Positions 14,181-23,162 of a stretch of DNA of 33,690 nucleotides are shown piece by piece. Where the stretch lies: NCBI GenBank assembly GCA_964355975.1, contig CAYHFW010000025.1, positions 1 through 33,690 on the forward strand. The letters run 5' to 3'. This stretch comes from F1-60-MAGs104 sp964355975. GTDB lineage: Bacteria; Planctomycetota; Phycisphaerae; Phycisphaerales; SM1A02. The position numbers and the translations under genes were made by a program. Every line of letters begins with the position of its first letter. Position 1 is the first letter of the stretch. Below the pieces are notes generated by a model. The model had not been told where the DNA came from and ran no database searches. It saw only the letters and a list, made by a program, of their open reading frames with translations.

Positions 14181-15590
14181 ATGAACATCGCTTCTCATTT
14201 GTCCGCGCTCTTCGTTCTCGCCTCATCGCTCGCCTTCGCGGAAGATCCGCCGGTCATTCCGACGCCTGCGCCGCCACCGCCTGAGCCAAAGCTCGCAACC
14301 GTCGAGAAGGGCGACCTCACACTCGTGGTCGATCAGAGTGGGCGGATCGCATCGACGCGCACGACGCTGATTCGATTCGAACCCGAAGCATTTGATGGGC
14401 AGGTCACCGTCGCAAGTGTGGTTGCAAAGCCGGGCGTCGTGCATGCCGGAGATGTGATCGCGCAACTGAAGGGGAAGGACTTCGAGAAGAAACTCGCAGA
14501 CCTCAAGAAACTCGTGGCAGAAGCGAGCGAGCGACTCGTGGTGCAGATTGAAGAGCAGTCCGTGTCTCGCGCCGCCGATGTCACAAACCTTGAGCGCAGC
14601 GAACGCGCGCTCTTTCTTGCGGCCCAGCGTCTCAAGTTGTTGCGCGAGTACTACGACACCCGCGATCTTGAATTCGCACGAGTGCGATTGAAGGGACAAG
14701 TCGATTCATTGAAGGAGCAGGGCGAAGAGCTCTCACAACTCGAGCGCATGTACAACGATGCAACGCTCGAGAGTGAGACCAAGGACATCGTTCTTGGGCG
14801 CGCGCGTCGCTCCATGGAGCGAGCGCAGACTTACAATCGTTACGCACTGAGTGATCATGACTTGTTCCTCGCGGTGGAGCATCCAAACTCGGTGAAAGAG
14901 ATCGAAGACAACGCGAGATATTCGCAGCAGAATCTCGACCACACGCGCATTCGGCAGCGATTGCAATCGATCCAATTGCGGCTCGCACTCGCTGGCGCCG
15001 AGCGAACGCTCGACGATCTCAAGCTTCGACTCGCGCGCATGGAATCAGACGGCGCAAACTTCACGGTCAAGGCGCCGGTCGATGGACTGATGTCGATCTC
15101 GCTTCCGGAGGTCGGTGAGCCCGTGGCCGCGCGCATGGTGATGGCGACCATTGTCGACCCAGCGTCGCTCGAAGTGAAGGGCTCATTTGATCTCGACGCA
15201 CTTCGAATCATTGAAGTGGGGTCAGTCGTGCAAGGTTGGATTCCTACACGCCCAGAGTCAACTGGCACCCTCGCGGTCGATGAGATTTCGCCAATCGGCA
15301 CGGCAAGTGGAACAGGTGCGACGTTCGCATTCACCGCAAGTCTTCGCACGCGCGATGGCGCGTGGCCACTTGGTGCTGAAGCGCACCTTGTCGCGCGCAA
15401 GGTCATCGCAGATTGCACGCTTGTTGACTCGAAGGCCATCAAGGCAGAGAAAGGCAAGTGGACCGTCAGCGCTTGGGTCGATGGGAAGAAAGTTGAACGA
15501 GACATTCGTGTCGGTCCGAGCGACGGCAAGAAGACACAAGTGCTGTCGGGACTCGGTGCCGGCGACAAAGTGGTACTTGCGGATGGTTGA
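14181..15590 (+). CDS. HlyD/RND-type periplasmic adaptor protein
   Basis: 469 residues. A signal peptide (about 1-20, ending SLAFA) and a Pro-rich linker (VIPTPAPPPPEPK) come first. Next is a first lipoyl/barrel half (VEKGDLTLVVDQSGRI, VAKPGVVHAGDVIAQLKG), then a long charged coiled-coil hairpin (about 105-300), the second lipoyl half (FTVKAPVDGLMSISLPEVGEPV) and a C-terminal beta domain (VLSGLGAGDKVVLADG). Such adaptors bridge an inner-membrane pump and an outer-membrane channel. No pump or channel gene is in the window. AAGGAG precedes ATG 14181. Its stop overlaps the next gene by 8 nt, linking it to the lipoprotein. Confidence 0.85.
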   Translation: MNIASHLSALFVLASSLAFAEDPPVIPTPAPPPPEPKLATVEKGDLTLVVDQSGRIASTRTTLIRFEPEAFDGQVTVASVVAKPGVVHAGDVIAQLKGKDFEKKLADLKKLVAEASERLVVQIEEQSVSRAADVTNLERSERALFLAAQRLKLLREYYDTRDLEFARVRLKGQVDSLKEQGEELSQLERMYNDATLESETKDIVLGRARRSMERAQTYNRYALSDHDLFLAVEHPNSVKEIEDNARYSQQNLDHTRIRQRLQSIQLRLALAGAERTLDDLKLRLARMESDGANFTVKAPVDGLMSISLPEVGEPVAARMVMATIVDPASLEVKGSFDLDALRIIEVGSVVQGWIPTRPESTGTLAVDEISPIGTASGTGATFAFTASLRTRDGAWPLGAEAHLVARKVIADCTLVDSKAIKAEKGKWTVSAWVDGKKVERDIRVGPSDGKKTQVLSGLGAGDKVVLADG

Positions 15591-16878
15591 TCGCGCGGTC
15601 GATCGCGTGGCGGTCCGCGCGCTCGTGATTTCGCTCGCTCTGCTCGTCGCAGCGGGCTGTGCGACCGTCACGCCGCTGTCAGCGCCGCAATCCTCGCAGA
15701 GTGCGCAATCATCCGCAGTTCGCGCTCTGCCTTCCAAGGTGACGGTCGCGCAGCGCGTCATTCCTGCAAGCGAGAAACTCCCGATTGCCGCGAGCGAGAT
15801 CGCGGCTGCGGCGCGCGTCGCATTCAATCGAGGGATCGAGTGGGCGCTCACGAACCAACGCGGGAACGGTGCATGGGGGTCATTCGAAACCGCCCGAATC
15901 TCTGAGATTTTTCTCGACACCCAAGCGAGTCATCGTGCGTTCGGCACCGCGACGACCGCGCTCGTCGCTTGGTCGCTGATCGAGCCCGCGCACACAGATG
16001 CACGCTGCCGAGCAGCCCTTGAGCGCGGGCTGACAGAACTGCTGAGCCACGATCCGGCGGGACGGGCGTCTGGAAAGACCTTTTACAGCGTCTGGGCTCA
16101 TACCTACATGCTCGAGTTGGCCGCAGCAGTTCTGCGCGACGAGACACTCGCGAGTTTTCATGAACCGATGCGCGCGCGCATGGCGAAGGAATTGCTGCTC
16201 GTTCGCCGCGAACAGGGAACAGAAGGTGGATGGGGCTACTACGACTTTAAGTTCACCGGAGTCAATCCAAGTGGCAACGAGTCAACGAGCTTTAACACCG
16301 CGGCGATGATTCTTGCGATGAAGGCAGCCGAGGCTCAGGGAGGCAGTGTGCCTGAAGGAACCTACGAGGATGCCACCCGCGCCATCCTGCGAATGAAACT
16401 GCCGAGCGGCACATTCGCGTACGGAACCTACGCACAACTCGCACCGCGCGCCGACTACAACAAAGTCAGCGGCTCGAGTGGGCGACTGCAATCGTGCAAC
16501 GTCGCGCTGCATTCCGTACACGCCGGAGATGTGACCCAAGAAGTGCTGCTGCGCGGCGTGCAGCACTTGCGAGACACACATCAATACATCGAGATTGGTC
16601 GCGGGCGAACCCGGCCGCATGAAGCGTTCTACCAAACGAGTGGTTACTACTACTACTTCGGCCACTATTACGCTGCGTGCGCGCTTGCGCTTGTGCCGCC
16701 ATCGCCCGAACGCGCTGAGTTGGTTCGATGGCTTGCTCAAGTCATGGTGCATGATCAGAATCCAGATGGCAGTTGGTTTGACTACCCCCTCTACAACTAC
16801 GGTCGTGCGTACGGCACTGGATTCGCCCTGCTCACGCTTGAGAAACTCAAGCCGCTGATCGAAGAATCATTCCCGTAG
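15583..16878 (+). CDS. lipoprotein with terpene-cyclase-like alpha/alpha-toroid repeats
   Basis: 431 residues. The N-terminus (ALVISLALLVAAGCATVT) is a lipoprotein signal with the Cys near residue 22. The body has repeats like those of squalene/hopene cyclases and prenyltransferases: NQRGNGAWGS, EGGWGYYDF, NPDGSWFDYP, with a Tyr-rich GYYYYFGHYY segment. No DxDD cyclase acid motif is visible, so enzyme activity is doubtful. The ATG at 15583 overlaps the adaptor stop by 8 nt; the frame is open further upstream but only antisense-like, inside the adaptor gene. It is probably a surface or periplasmic binding protein co-translated with the adaptor. Confidence 0.78.
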   Translation: MVDRAVDRVAVRALVISLALLVAAGCATVTPLSAPQSSQSAQSSAVRALPSKVTVAQRVIPASEKLPIAASEIAAAARVAFNRGIEWALTNQRGNGAWGSFETARISEIFLDTQASHRAFGTATTALVAWSLIEPAHTDARCRAALERGLTELLSHDPAGRASGKTFYSVWAHTYMLELAAAVLRDETLASFHEPMRARMAKELLLVRREQGTEGGWGYYDFKFTGVNPSGNESTSFNTAAMILAMKAAEAQGGSVPEGTYEDATRAILRMKLPSGTFAYGTYAQLAPRADYNKVSGSSGRLQSCNVALHSVHAGDVTQEVLLRGVQHLRDTHQYIEIGRGRTRPHEAFYQTSGYYYYFGHYYAACALALVPPSPERAELVRWLAQVMVHDQNPDGSWFDYPLYNYGRAYGTGFALLTLEKLKPLIEESFP

Positions 16879-16890
16879 TGGACCTTGCGA

Positions 16891-18309
16891 ATGCATGACG
16901 CATTGAGCCAGTTCAACCAGTTGATGGCGCAGAGTCGGTTTGGCGCTGCGTTGCAACTGGCGGTGCAGGCGAAAGCGAGAGAGCCCAAGAGTGGGCAGTG
17001 GGCCTTTGGCGCGGGACGAGCCGCGCTTGCGCTCGGGCGCATGCGTGATGCCGCGGAGCACTTGGTGCAAGCGGAGCGGTTGTTACCCAATGATGCGGAG
17101 TGCGCCTTGCAGAACGCGGTTGTCGAGCATCGGCTCGGCCAGAGCGAGCGCGCCGAGAGGCGATTGCGCAAGCTCATTGCGACTCGCCCGAGCAATGAGG
17201 TCGACGCACAACTTGTTCTCGCCGAAGTCCTTCATCGCTCGAGTCAGTCCGATGCTCTCGAGCAAGAACTGCGGAAGGGCGGAGATTGGCTTCGCGACCC
17301 GCGCACGACACTGTTTGTTGCGAGGCTTCAGGCGAGCGCCGATCCAGTCGCGGCGATCGAGAGCCTTGACGCGCTCGCCCGCGGAAGTGCCCCAGCGTTC
17401 CTTCGTCGCATCGCCGGCTTCGACGCAGTCAAGATTCTCGATCGCACCGCCCGCTACCGCGAGGCATATGAACTGGCGACCTTCATCCATGCGTCGACGG
17501 GCAGTCCATTCGACCTCGGCGGACTCGATGCAGCGATCGAGTCGCAGAAACGCTTCATCGACCGCGGCAGCAGGATCGCGCCCCGCGCGCCAACGGTGGC
17601 TGGTACGGCGATGATCATTGGGCTGCCGCGAAGTGGAACGACACTTCTTGAGCAGATGCTCGATCGGCATCCTGCAGTGACCGGCATCGGTGAGTATCCA
17701 GGAACTCAGGCGATTGGTGAACTCGCGACCGCGTCTGGGCTCACGCTTGAAGAACTTGGCTCGCTCTCGCATGACGAAGCCCTCGTGTGGCAGAGGTCGT
17801 ACACGAGCGGCGCAGAGTTTCTGCGCAGGCCAGAGTCAGTTTGGACGCTCGACAAGTCGCTGCACACATGGATGTGGCTGCCCGCAATCGCTGCGGTGCT
17901 TCCTGGAAGTGTGATGATCGCGATCGAACGCGATGCGCGCGACACTGCCATCAGCACGTTCTTAGGCAACTTTCATCCAATTGCATTTGGGTGGACGGCA
18001 TCACTTGAGTCAATTCGAACTGTCACGGCGGCGCACCGATCGGTCGTGCCCGCTGCGCTCGAGCGGTTGGGATTCGCGCACGAAGCGATCAAGTACGAGG
18101 CGCTCGTTGACGACCCAGAGGGTCACGCCGCGCGATGCCTTGCCAGAATGGGACTTGCGATGCACTCGGCAACGGTCGCGCCAGAAGCAAACAAGCGCAC
18201 GGTGCTCACGCTCAGTCACGAGCAGGTGCGCAAGCCGATCAACCGTTCGTCGATCGGACGGTGGAAGAACTACGAATGGGCATTCGACATGCAGTGGAAA
18301 TCGCGCTAA
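16891..18309 (+). CDS. TPR-containing sulfotransferase
   Basis: 472 residues. The N-terminal part of about 220 residues is made of TPR-type helix pairs (AALQLAVQAKAREP, GRAALALGRMRDAAEHLVQAERLLP). The C-terminal domain is a PAPS-dependent sulfotransferase with the 5'-phosphosulfate loop GLPRSGTTLLEQML (244-257) and a 3'-phosphate motif ERDARDTAISTFLGN. It transfers sulfate from PAPS to an unknown acceptor; such TPR fusions are frequent in planctomycetes. ATG 16891 was chosen over an in-frame TTG at 16885. It lies 12 nt behind the lipoprotein gene and ends the rightward series. Confidence 0.87.
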   Translation: MHDALSQFNQLMAQSRFGAALQLAVQAKAREPKSGQWAFGAGRAALALGRMRDAAEHLVQAERLLPNDAECALQNAVVEHRLGQSERAERRLRKLIATRPSNEVDAQLVLAEVLHRSSQSDALEQELRKGGDWLRDPRTTLFVARLQASADPVAAIESLDALARGSAPAFLRRIAGFDAVKILDRTARYREAYELATFIHASTGSPFDLGGLDAAIESQKRFIDRGSRIAPRAPTVAGTAMIIGLPRSGTTLLEQMLDRHPAVTGIGEYPGTQAIGELATASGLTLEELGSLSHDEALVWQRSYTSGAEFLRRPESVWTLDKSLHTWMWLPAIAAVLPGSVMIAIERDARDTAISTFLGNFHPIAFGWTASLESIRTVTAAHRSVVPAALERLGFAHEAIKYEALVDDPEGHAARCLARMGLAMHSATVAPEANKRTVLTLSHEQVRKPINRSSIGRWKNYEWAFDMQWKSR

Positions 18310-18390
18310 CGGGACCCTGAAACAGTCCTCACGAAGGGATGGATCGACGTTTCAGCCACCGACTCACGCAGTTCTCGCGGATTCTCGGCG

Positions 18391-18437
18391 TGAAGTGGTG
18401 GGATTTCAGGGATTTTCCCGGATATCCCACCACTTCA
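18391..18437. repeat. 47-bp inverted repeat, strong hairpin
   Basis: Fourteen-base perfect arms (18391-18404 with 18424-18437, TGAAGTGGTGGGAT / ATCCCACCACTTCA) surround an inner, nearly paired GGGATTTTCCC core. It is not followed by a T run, so it is not a classic terminator. It lies 82 nt behind the sulfotransferase gene in a 376-bp spacer (18310-18685) that holds no gene. Confidence 0.85.
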
Positions 18438-18516
18438 AAGGGGGGCGCGAGCGAAGACTCCGCCGCGCGGACGCAAGCGAAGGACAGCCAGACCGACGCC
18501 CTTCACACGAGATCTC

Positions 18517-18565
18517 GTTCTTTGGAAGAAACGTTGCACTGAGCATTGCATTCTTTCCAAAGAAC
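18517..18565. repeat. 49-bp inverted repeat, second hairpin in the same spacer
   Basis: Arms GTTCTTTGGAA (18517-18527) and TTCCAAAGAAC (18555-18565) are a perfect 11-bp match, and GAA/TTC pairing continues inside after one bulged base. No T run follows. Its sequence is unrelated to the hairpin at 18391-18437. Confidence 0.8.
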
Positions 18566-18596
18566 GGTGCGGGCGCTTTCGCTGACCCCACAAACG

Positions 18597-18628
18597 AAAA
18601 AGAGGGAGACGCCTTGAAGGCGTCTCCC
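18597..18628 (-). terminator. Rho-independent terminator of the PEP-CTERM gene
   Basis: A perfect 11-bp stem (GGGAGACGCCT 18604-18614 with 18618-18628, loop TGA) is followed on the minus strand, two bases on, by TTTTT (18601-18597). It lies 57 nt behind the stop codon of the leftward PEP-CTERM gene. On the plus strand it is followed only by TTT, so it may also weakly stop rightward transcription from the sulfotransferase side. Confidence 0.88.
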
Positions 18629-18685
18629 TTTGGAAACCAAGCTAGACCAATTGACGAGCCGGAGGGGCTCGTGTGATCGTGTGCG

Positions 18686-19225
18686 TCAGCGACGACGACG
18701 ACCAGCGAGACCTGCGAGTCCGAGCAGAGCGATTGCGCCTGGAGCTGGAACTGCGTTCACGCCGTGAAGGGTGATCGAGCCAGTGAAGGTGCCGCTTGTG
18801 CCTGCTGCGCCGTATCCGTTGCCGATCCAAACGCTCATCGTGCTGCCGGTCATGTCAATGCCGGAAGTGAAGTTGACCGTTCCGATCGAGGTCGTGCCAG
18901 GAACTGAGCTTCCGCCGTTTGGCCAGGAGTAGCGCTGAGCTGCGCTGAGGTTCGAGAAGCCGCCGCATTGAAGCGCGCCACCTAGTGCGAGTGGGGTGTT
19001 CGACAGATAGACGCACAGGTCGTCTGCGTAGGTGTACGAAACGGACGCGTTGAGCGTCGCGTTGATCGATGCACCAGTCAGCGTGCCGGAGAGCGAGTTC
19101 GCTGCATAGGCTTCGCTGAAGTTGAATCCGGTCCAAGTCTGGTTGGTGAACGAGTAGGTGACATCAGCAGCAGCGGTTGCGCCGACGAGTGCCACGAGCG
19201 AGGCTCCAAGAACAAAAGTCTTCAT
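18686..19225 (-). CDS. secreted PEP-CTERM-type protein
   Basis: 179 residues. A signal peptide (MKTFVLGASLVALVGATAAA) is followed by a Ser/Thr/Gly-rich beta domain with two Cys (CVYLSN, CGGFSN). The sorting tail VPAPGAIALLGLAGLAGRRRR has the short motif, one membrane helix and Arg cluster of exosortase/archaeosortase-type substrates. It is presumably processed and anchored at the surface; no sorting enzyme lies in the window. ATG 19225 was chosen because GGAGA lies 8 nt upstream and the signal peptide begins there. A terminator follows. The globular domain is not recognised. Confidence 0.85.
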   Translation of the reverse strand: MKTFVLGASLVALVGATAAADVTYSFTNQTWTGFNFSEAYAANSLSGTLTGASINATLNASVSYTYADDLCVYLSNTPLALGGALQCGGFSNLSAAQRYSWPNGGSSVPGTTSIGTVNFTSGIDMTGSTMSVWIGNGYGAAGTSGTFTGSITLHGVNAVPAPGAIALLGLAGLAGRRRR

Positions 19226-19399
19226 AACTGGGTCTCCAAAAAGGGAAAAGGGAAAAAAGGGACAAGAGGGACGATGCATGGTCAGCACAATCGGCGACCG
19301 GTCGATCCCAATATCCAAACCTCTTATCTTCAATCTGCCACGGCAAGGTCGAATGTCAAATTGCGTTGCCTGTTTTTGCAAGAATTTGTTGGCTTGTTT

Positions 19400-20389
19400 C
19401 TATGTTTTCTGCCCGCGCGGTGCCCAGAAAGAGGCTGCGACGCCGACTGCCAAAATGACCAAAACTGCAAGCAGAAGGTAGAAATTGAACTTTTCTCCGA
19501 TGCATGACTGCAACCAGTCCGCGACGAACATCTTCGCGCCGACCATGAAAAGAATCACGGCAAGCGAGTATTTCAGGTAGCAGAACTTGTCGAGCATTCC
19601 CGCAAGTGCAAAAAAGAGCGATCTCAAGCCAAGAATCGCAAAAATATTGCTCGTAAACACGATGAACGGATCTGCCGTAATCGCAAAAATTGCTGGAATC
19701 GAGTCGACTGCAAAGATCAGATCGGTCGTCTCAACCATCAATAGTGCGATGGCAAGGGGGGTGAGCATCCAAGTTGCACGTTTCTCATGTTGCACAAAGA
19801 AATGGTTGCCGTGATAGTGATCGGTGACGGGGAAAAATCGCCGCGCGAGCCGAACAACAATATTGACCGATGGGTCGGCGGTGGCGCTGTGGGTGAAGGC
19901 CATCTTGATTGATGTGAGCACCAGGAAGCCGCCAAAGACATAAAGCAACCAGTGAAAGCGAGCAATCAACTGCGCTCCGATGCCGATCATCGCCCCGCGC
20001 ATGAGCAGAGCGCCCAGAATTCCCCAGAAGAGCACCCGGTGGCGGTAGATCGCTGGCACGCCGAACGATCCGAAGATCACTGCGATCACGAAGAGGTTGT
20101 CGACGCTCAGCGATTGCTCGATGAGATAGCCCGTGATGTATTTGCCTGCGGCTGATGCGCCGGTGTTGAGTTTTCCGTCGACTGCATCGACCGCCGTGCC
20201 GAGTTCGAACCAGTGGTTGTCGTACGCGAAAAAGACGAACACCGAAAAGCACATCGCGAGTGAGCCCCAAATGAGCGTCCACCCAAGCGCCTCTTTGATA
20301 CTGACGACATGGTCCTTCCTATGAAAAACCCCCAGATCAAGCGCGAGAAAGATCGTGATGAGTGCGATGAAACTGGACCAGAGAATCAT
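19400..20389 (-). CDS. TerC/Alx family integral membrane protein
   Basis: 329 residues with about nine hydrophobic segments. Family signatures are LALDLGVFHRKDH (10-30), EQSLSVDNLFVIAVIF, HRVLFWGILGALLMRG and VETTDLIFAVDSIPAIFAITADPFIVFTSN. The acidic residues in SVDN and TTDLIFAVDS lie in the membrane and are thought to handle metal ions; Alx-like members export manganese. The leader (20390-20468, 79 bp) shows no obvious yybP-ykoY manganese riboswitch. The gene follows the transglutaminase fusion on the same strand. Confidence 0.9.
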   Translation of the reverse strand: MILWSSFIALITIFLALDLGVFHRKDHVVSIKEALGWTLIWGSLAMCFSVFVFFAYDNHWFELGTAVDAVDGKLNTGASAAGKYITGYLIEQSLSVDNLFVIAVIFGSFGVPAIYRHRVLFWGILGALLMRGAMIGIGAQLIARFHWLLYVFGGFLVLTSIKMAFTHSATADPSVNIVVRLARRFFPVTDHYHGNHFFVQHEKRATWMLTPLAIALLMVETTDLIFAVDSIPAIFAITADPFIVFTSNIFAILGLRSLFFALAGMLDKFCYLKYSLAVILFMVGAKMFVADWLQSCIGEKFNFYLLLAVLVILAVGVAASFWAPRGQKT

Positions 20390-20468
20390 CGGTCAGCGTC
20401 CTAGTCGTGGCGAGTGAATCCGTCGCGCGGTCATGAGGCGGGGCATCCTAACGATGATCGGCGCGCGG

Positions 20469-22736
20469 CTACTTCTCGAGGGGAATCGCAAGCTCTGCAA
20501 CAAACGCTGCCGTCGGGTCGCCACGCTCTTGAATCGTTCTGGCGATGGTCGCAATGGTGCGGGGGGCGATTTCGGTGACGAGGGTGCGATCGCCCATACG
20601 AACAGAGATCGGCCTGTCGAGGTCGCACATCGAATCATCAAGAAGCAGAGTGAGGCTCTCGACGCCGCGGGCGCTTTCGATCACGAAGTCTTGTCCCTCG
20701 CGGGTCACAACGACGCGCGCGCCAGCAGTCGGACTCTTCGTCGCGAGCCAATAGAACCGCGAGTGCGTGACATCATCTTGCAGCCACACGATCTTTCGAG
20801 GATGCATCTCGCGCGAATACTGCGCCATCCACTCCACCGCGGTGGCGTCTTCGCGGTCCATCCAGTGGCCCTTTCCAGCATGAATCTCGACGAGGTGCGG
20901 GTACCCGCCAGAGTCACCCGCGGCGAGGTTGTCGAGCATCACCTTCCACTCAGCACCAATCTCGTTGCGCTTGAACGGCGTGTCATTCGCTCCCACATGC
21001 AGCGCGAAAGGCAAGTTGCGCAATCCATCGGGCTTCGTCTCGTTGGGATGCCCCGCCATCATCGCAGCGGCTGCGAATTGATCAGCCATGCGCGGGGCGA
21101 GTTGATAGACCCCATCGCCGCCTGCGCTGTACCCCATGATGTAGACGCGATTGGGATCGATGCCTTCGACGATGATCATGTCTTCGATGAGCCGCGTGAA
21201 GAGCGCATCGATGTGATCTTGATGCCAGAGATTCCATGTGTCAGTGGGAGCGCGGGGCGCCACATAGATGCCTTCTTTCGGTTGGTAGAGGCGCTTCTGA
21301 TTCTCCCACTGCTTGGTATTGACCTCTGGCGGTGCGCCTCCGCCTCCGTGCATCGAGATGAAGAGACTGTGGCCAAGCTTGGGCTCGTCGCCATAAGCGT
21401 GAAACCAGATCGGCATCTTTGATCCGTTGAGTTCGATGAGGCCAGATGCAAGTTCTTTCTTGCGCTCGCCGTACAGGCGCGAGGAATAACTCTTCCAGAT
21501 GAGTTTGCGCGCCTTTTTCGCGTCACTTTTCGAAAGCGCAATGGACGCAAACGGTTGCGAGGCGAGCTCACGTGCGCCGTGTTTGTCGAGAAATGCGCGA
21601 AGTTCTTTCATCGCACCTTGCGAGGTCCGAATGTTTACCGTGGCCGTTACGAGTTGCTCATCGTGGTCAAGCGTGAATGCAAGCGGGGGGATGCCATCGG
21701 CTTTCAGCGTCAACTCTGCGCCGAGTGCGAGTGTCGCGGTGAGGTGGTCGTTCGCATCGAACCCTTCATCTTTCGTCGTGCCGCAAAAGAGATCTTCGCC
21801 GCGCGCGTTCGAAATCGTCACGGGGATCGCAATCCGCTCATCGCCGATCATTGCGCGAATTCGCACACGCGCCTGCCCCGCCGGGATCGTCGCCCCCGCG
21901 GCGACATACCGCTCGGTGACATTCACTGCGCGAACGATGCCATCATCATCTTCTCGCCACGCGGCAGGAAAAACTGTTGGCGAGTCGCGCCACGTCACCG
22001 CGTAGATCGCATGCTGTGGCTCATTGCCGCGCGCTTGCGCGGTGCGGTCGGTGAACCAACCCTTGTCGAGTTCATCGCCAGTCGCTTCGGCGGCACCCGT
22101 GAAGTGCCATCCGTTGTCCCAGATTTCTACCCACGAGTGATTGCCGCTGCCGTCGTTCCACATCGGAATGCCCGCAAATCGAGCAGGAATTCCAACTGAT
22201 CGGCAAGCGTCGACCAGAAGAATCGAAAGCCCCGTACACGAAGCAAGGCCAGACTCGATTGACTCGCGCGGGCTCTGATCCGCCTTCTTGCGAAGAGTCG
22301 AGTACTTCACTCCGACGCGCGTGAAGAGTTCGCGGTTGACCATCGCCGCCGCCTGCGATGGGGTCTTCGCTCCAACGATCATCGGCGCGCAAAGGTCGCG
22401 CAACGTCGATCGCCATGGATCGCGCGACTCATTGATGCACGCATACGGAAGGATGCAATCCAAGAAGAGTTCTTGCGAGACTTGAGAATGCCAGGGGGCC
22501 GATTTCCACGCGTCGTACGCCTGCGCACACTCGGAGAGCAGAAATGCACCTGTGAGAGTCTCGAGATCACGCGCCGGCATGTGGTCGATGAGCCAGCGCA
22601 TGGCGACCCGCTGTTCGCTCGGCGCGAGCTCGATTGAACGCTCGAGTTCTGCTCGATCGTTCGCGCTCGCGTGAATCAGCGCCGGCAAGTTGTCAATGTT
22701 GAGTGCAAGAATTGCGGCGAGAAGTGCGAGGATCAT
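20469..22736 (-). CDS. exported transglutaminase-like / serine esterase fusion
   Basis: 755 residues. A signal peptide (MILALLAAILALNIDNLPALIHA) precedes a transglutaminase-like domain with Cys near 167 (GLASCTGLSILLVDACRSVGIPAR) and His near 200 (GNHSWVEIW). The usual third acid after GW is not obvious (GWHFTGAAE). A beta-rich linker follows, and from about 440 an alpha/beta-hydrolase of the esterase type: oxyanion region ISMHGGGGAP, nucleophile Ser near 537 (GYSAGGDG), and a His in HAGKGHWM. ATG 22736 was preferred to GTG 22742. TAACTT (22748-22743) ends 6 nt before it and contains the stop codon of the preceding gene. It probably acts on peptides or esters outside the cytoplasm; the substrate is unknown. 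Confidence 0.83.
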   Translation of the reverse strand: MILALLAAILALNIDNLPALIHASANDRAELERSIELAPSEQRVAMRWLIDHMPARDLETLTGAFLLSECAQAYDAWKSAPWHSQVSQELFLDCILPYACINESRDPWRSTLRDLCAPMIVGAKTPSQAAAMVNRELFTRVGVKYSTLRKKADQSPRESIESGLASCTGLSILLVDACRSVGIPARFAGIPMWNDGSGNHSWVEIWDNGWHFTGAAEATGDELDKGWFTDRTAQARGNEPQHAIYAVTWRDSPTVFPAAWREDDDGIVRAVNVTERYVAAGATIPAGQARVRIRAMIGDERIAIPVTISNARGEDLFCGTTKDEGFDANDHLTATLALGAELTLKADGIPPLAFTLDHDEQLVTATVNIRTSQGAMKELRAFLDKHGARELASQPFASIALSKSDAKKARKLIWKSYSSRLYGERKKELASGLIELNGSKMPIWFHAYGDEPKLGHSLFISMHGGGGAPPEVNTKQWENQKRLYQPKEGIYVAPRAPTDTWNLWHQDHIDALFTRLIEDMIIVEGIDPNRVYIMGYSAGGDGVYQLAPRMADQFAAAAMMAGHPNETKPDGLRNLPFALHVGANDTPFKRNEIGAEWKVMLDNLAAGDSGGYPHLVEIHAGKGHWMDREDATAVEWMAQYSREMHPRKIVWLQDDVTHSRFYWLATKSPTAGARVVVTREGQDFVIESARGVESLTLLLDDSMCDLDRPISVRMGDRTLVTEIAPRTIATIARTIQERGDPTAAFVAELAIPLEK

Positions 22737-22745
22737 CCCCACAAG

Positions 22746-23162
22746 TTACGCCTGATCGCGCGTGAGCATCCACATGACAATGCCAGCGAACATCACAGCC
22801 GACCCGAGGATGCGCACCCCCCGTGAGAGCCGAAAGAGTTTGATAAAGCTCGCCGGAAAACTGGCAGCGCGGTACGCACGCTCGGCAAGCACTGCGCCGA
22901 CGACTCCCTGCGCGAGGAGCACTCCAAATGCGCCGACTGTCGCAACCGCAAGCAACTCTGGATTCATGATCACAACCACCGCGTAGATCGCCGCAGTGAC
23001 GAGTGGCACAACCAAACTCAATGTCGACAATCGCGCAACAATCGTGACGAGTTCAGCTCTGTGCTGGCTCTCGAGCGAGAGGATCGCACGTCGTGCAAAG
23101 TACGACCCAGCCATCACGCAGGTCAGAAAGATGCCGAGCATGGCGCCGAACAGTTGTTGCAT
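22746..23162 (-). CDS. small integral membrane protein, function unknown
   Basis: 138 residues with four predicted membrane helices: LFGAMLGIFLTCVMAGSYF, LSLVVPLVTAAIYAVVVIM, VGAFGVLLAQGVVGAVL and ILGSAVMFAGIVMWML. There is a short charged loop after the first (RRAILSLESQHRAE). The ATG at 23162 shares one base with the stop of the kinase gene (TGATG), so the two are translationally coupled. It ends 9 nt before the next start. I do not recognise a family. Confidence 0.75.
   Translation of the reverse strand: MQQLFGAMLGIFLTCVMAGSYFARRAILSLESQHRAELVTIVARLSTLSLVVPLVTAAIYAVVVIMNPELLAVATVGAFGVLLAQGVVGAVLAERAYRAASFPASFIKLFRLSRGVRILGSAVMFAGIVMWMLTRDQA

Noticed and set aside
15187..15582. N-terminal extension of the toroid lipoprotein to 15187
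   Set aside because: The extension overlaps the adaptor gene in another frame, is Arg/Ser-rich, and would bury the lipoprotein signal that starts at 15583.
20390..20468. yybP-ykoY manganese riboswitch before the TerC/Alx-type gene
   Set aside because: The leader is only 79 bp and I could not draw the conserved loops.
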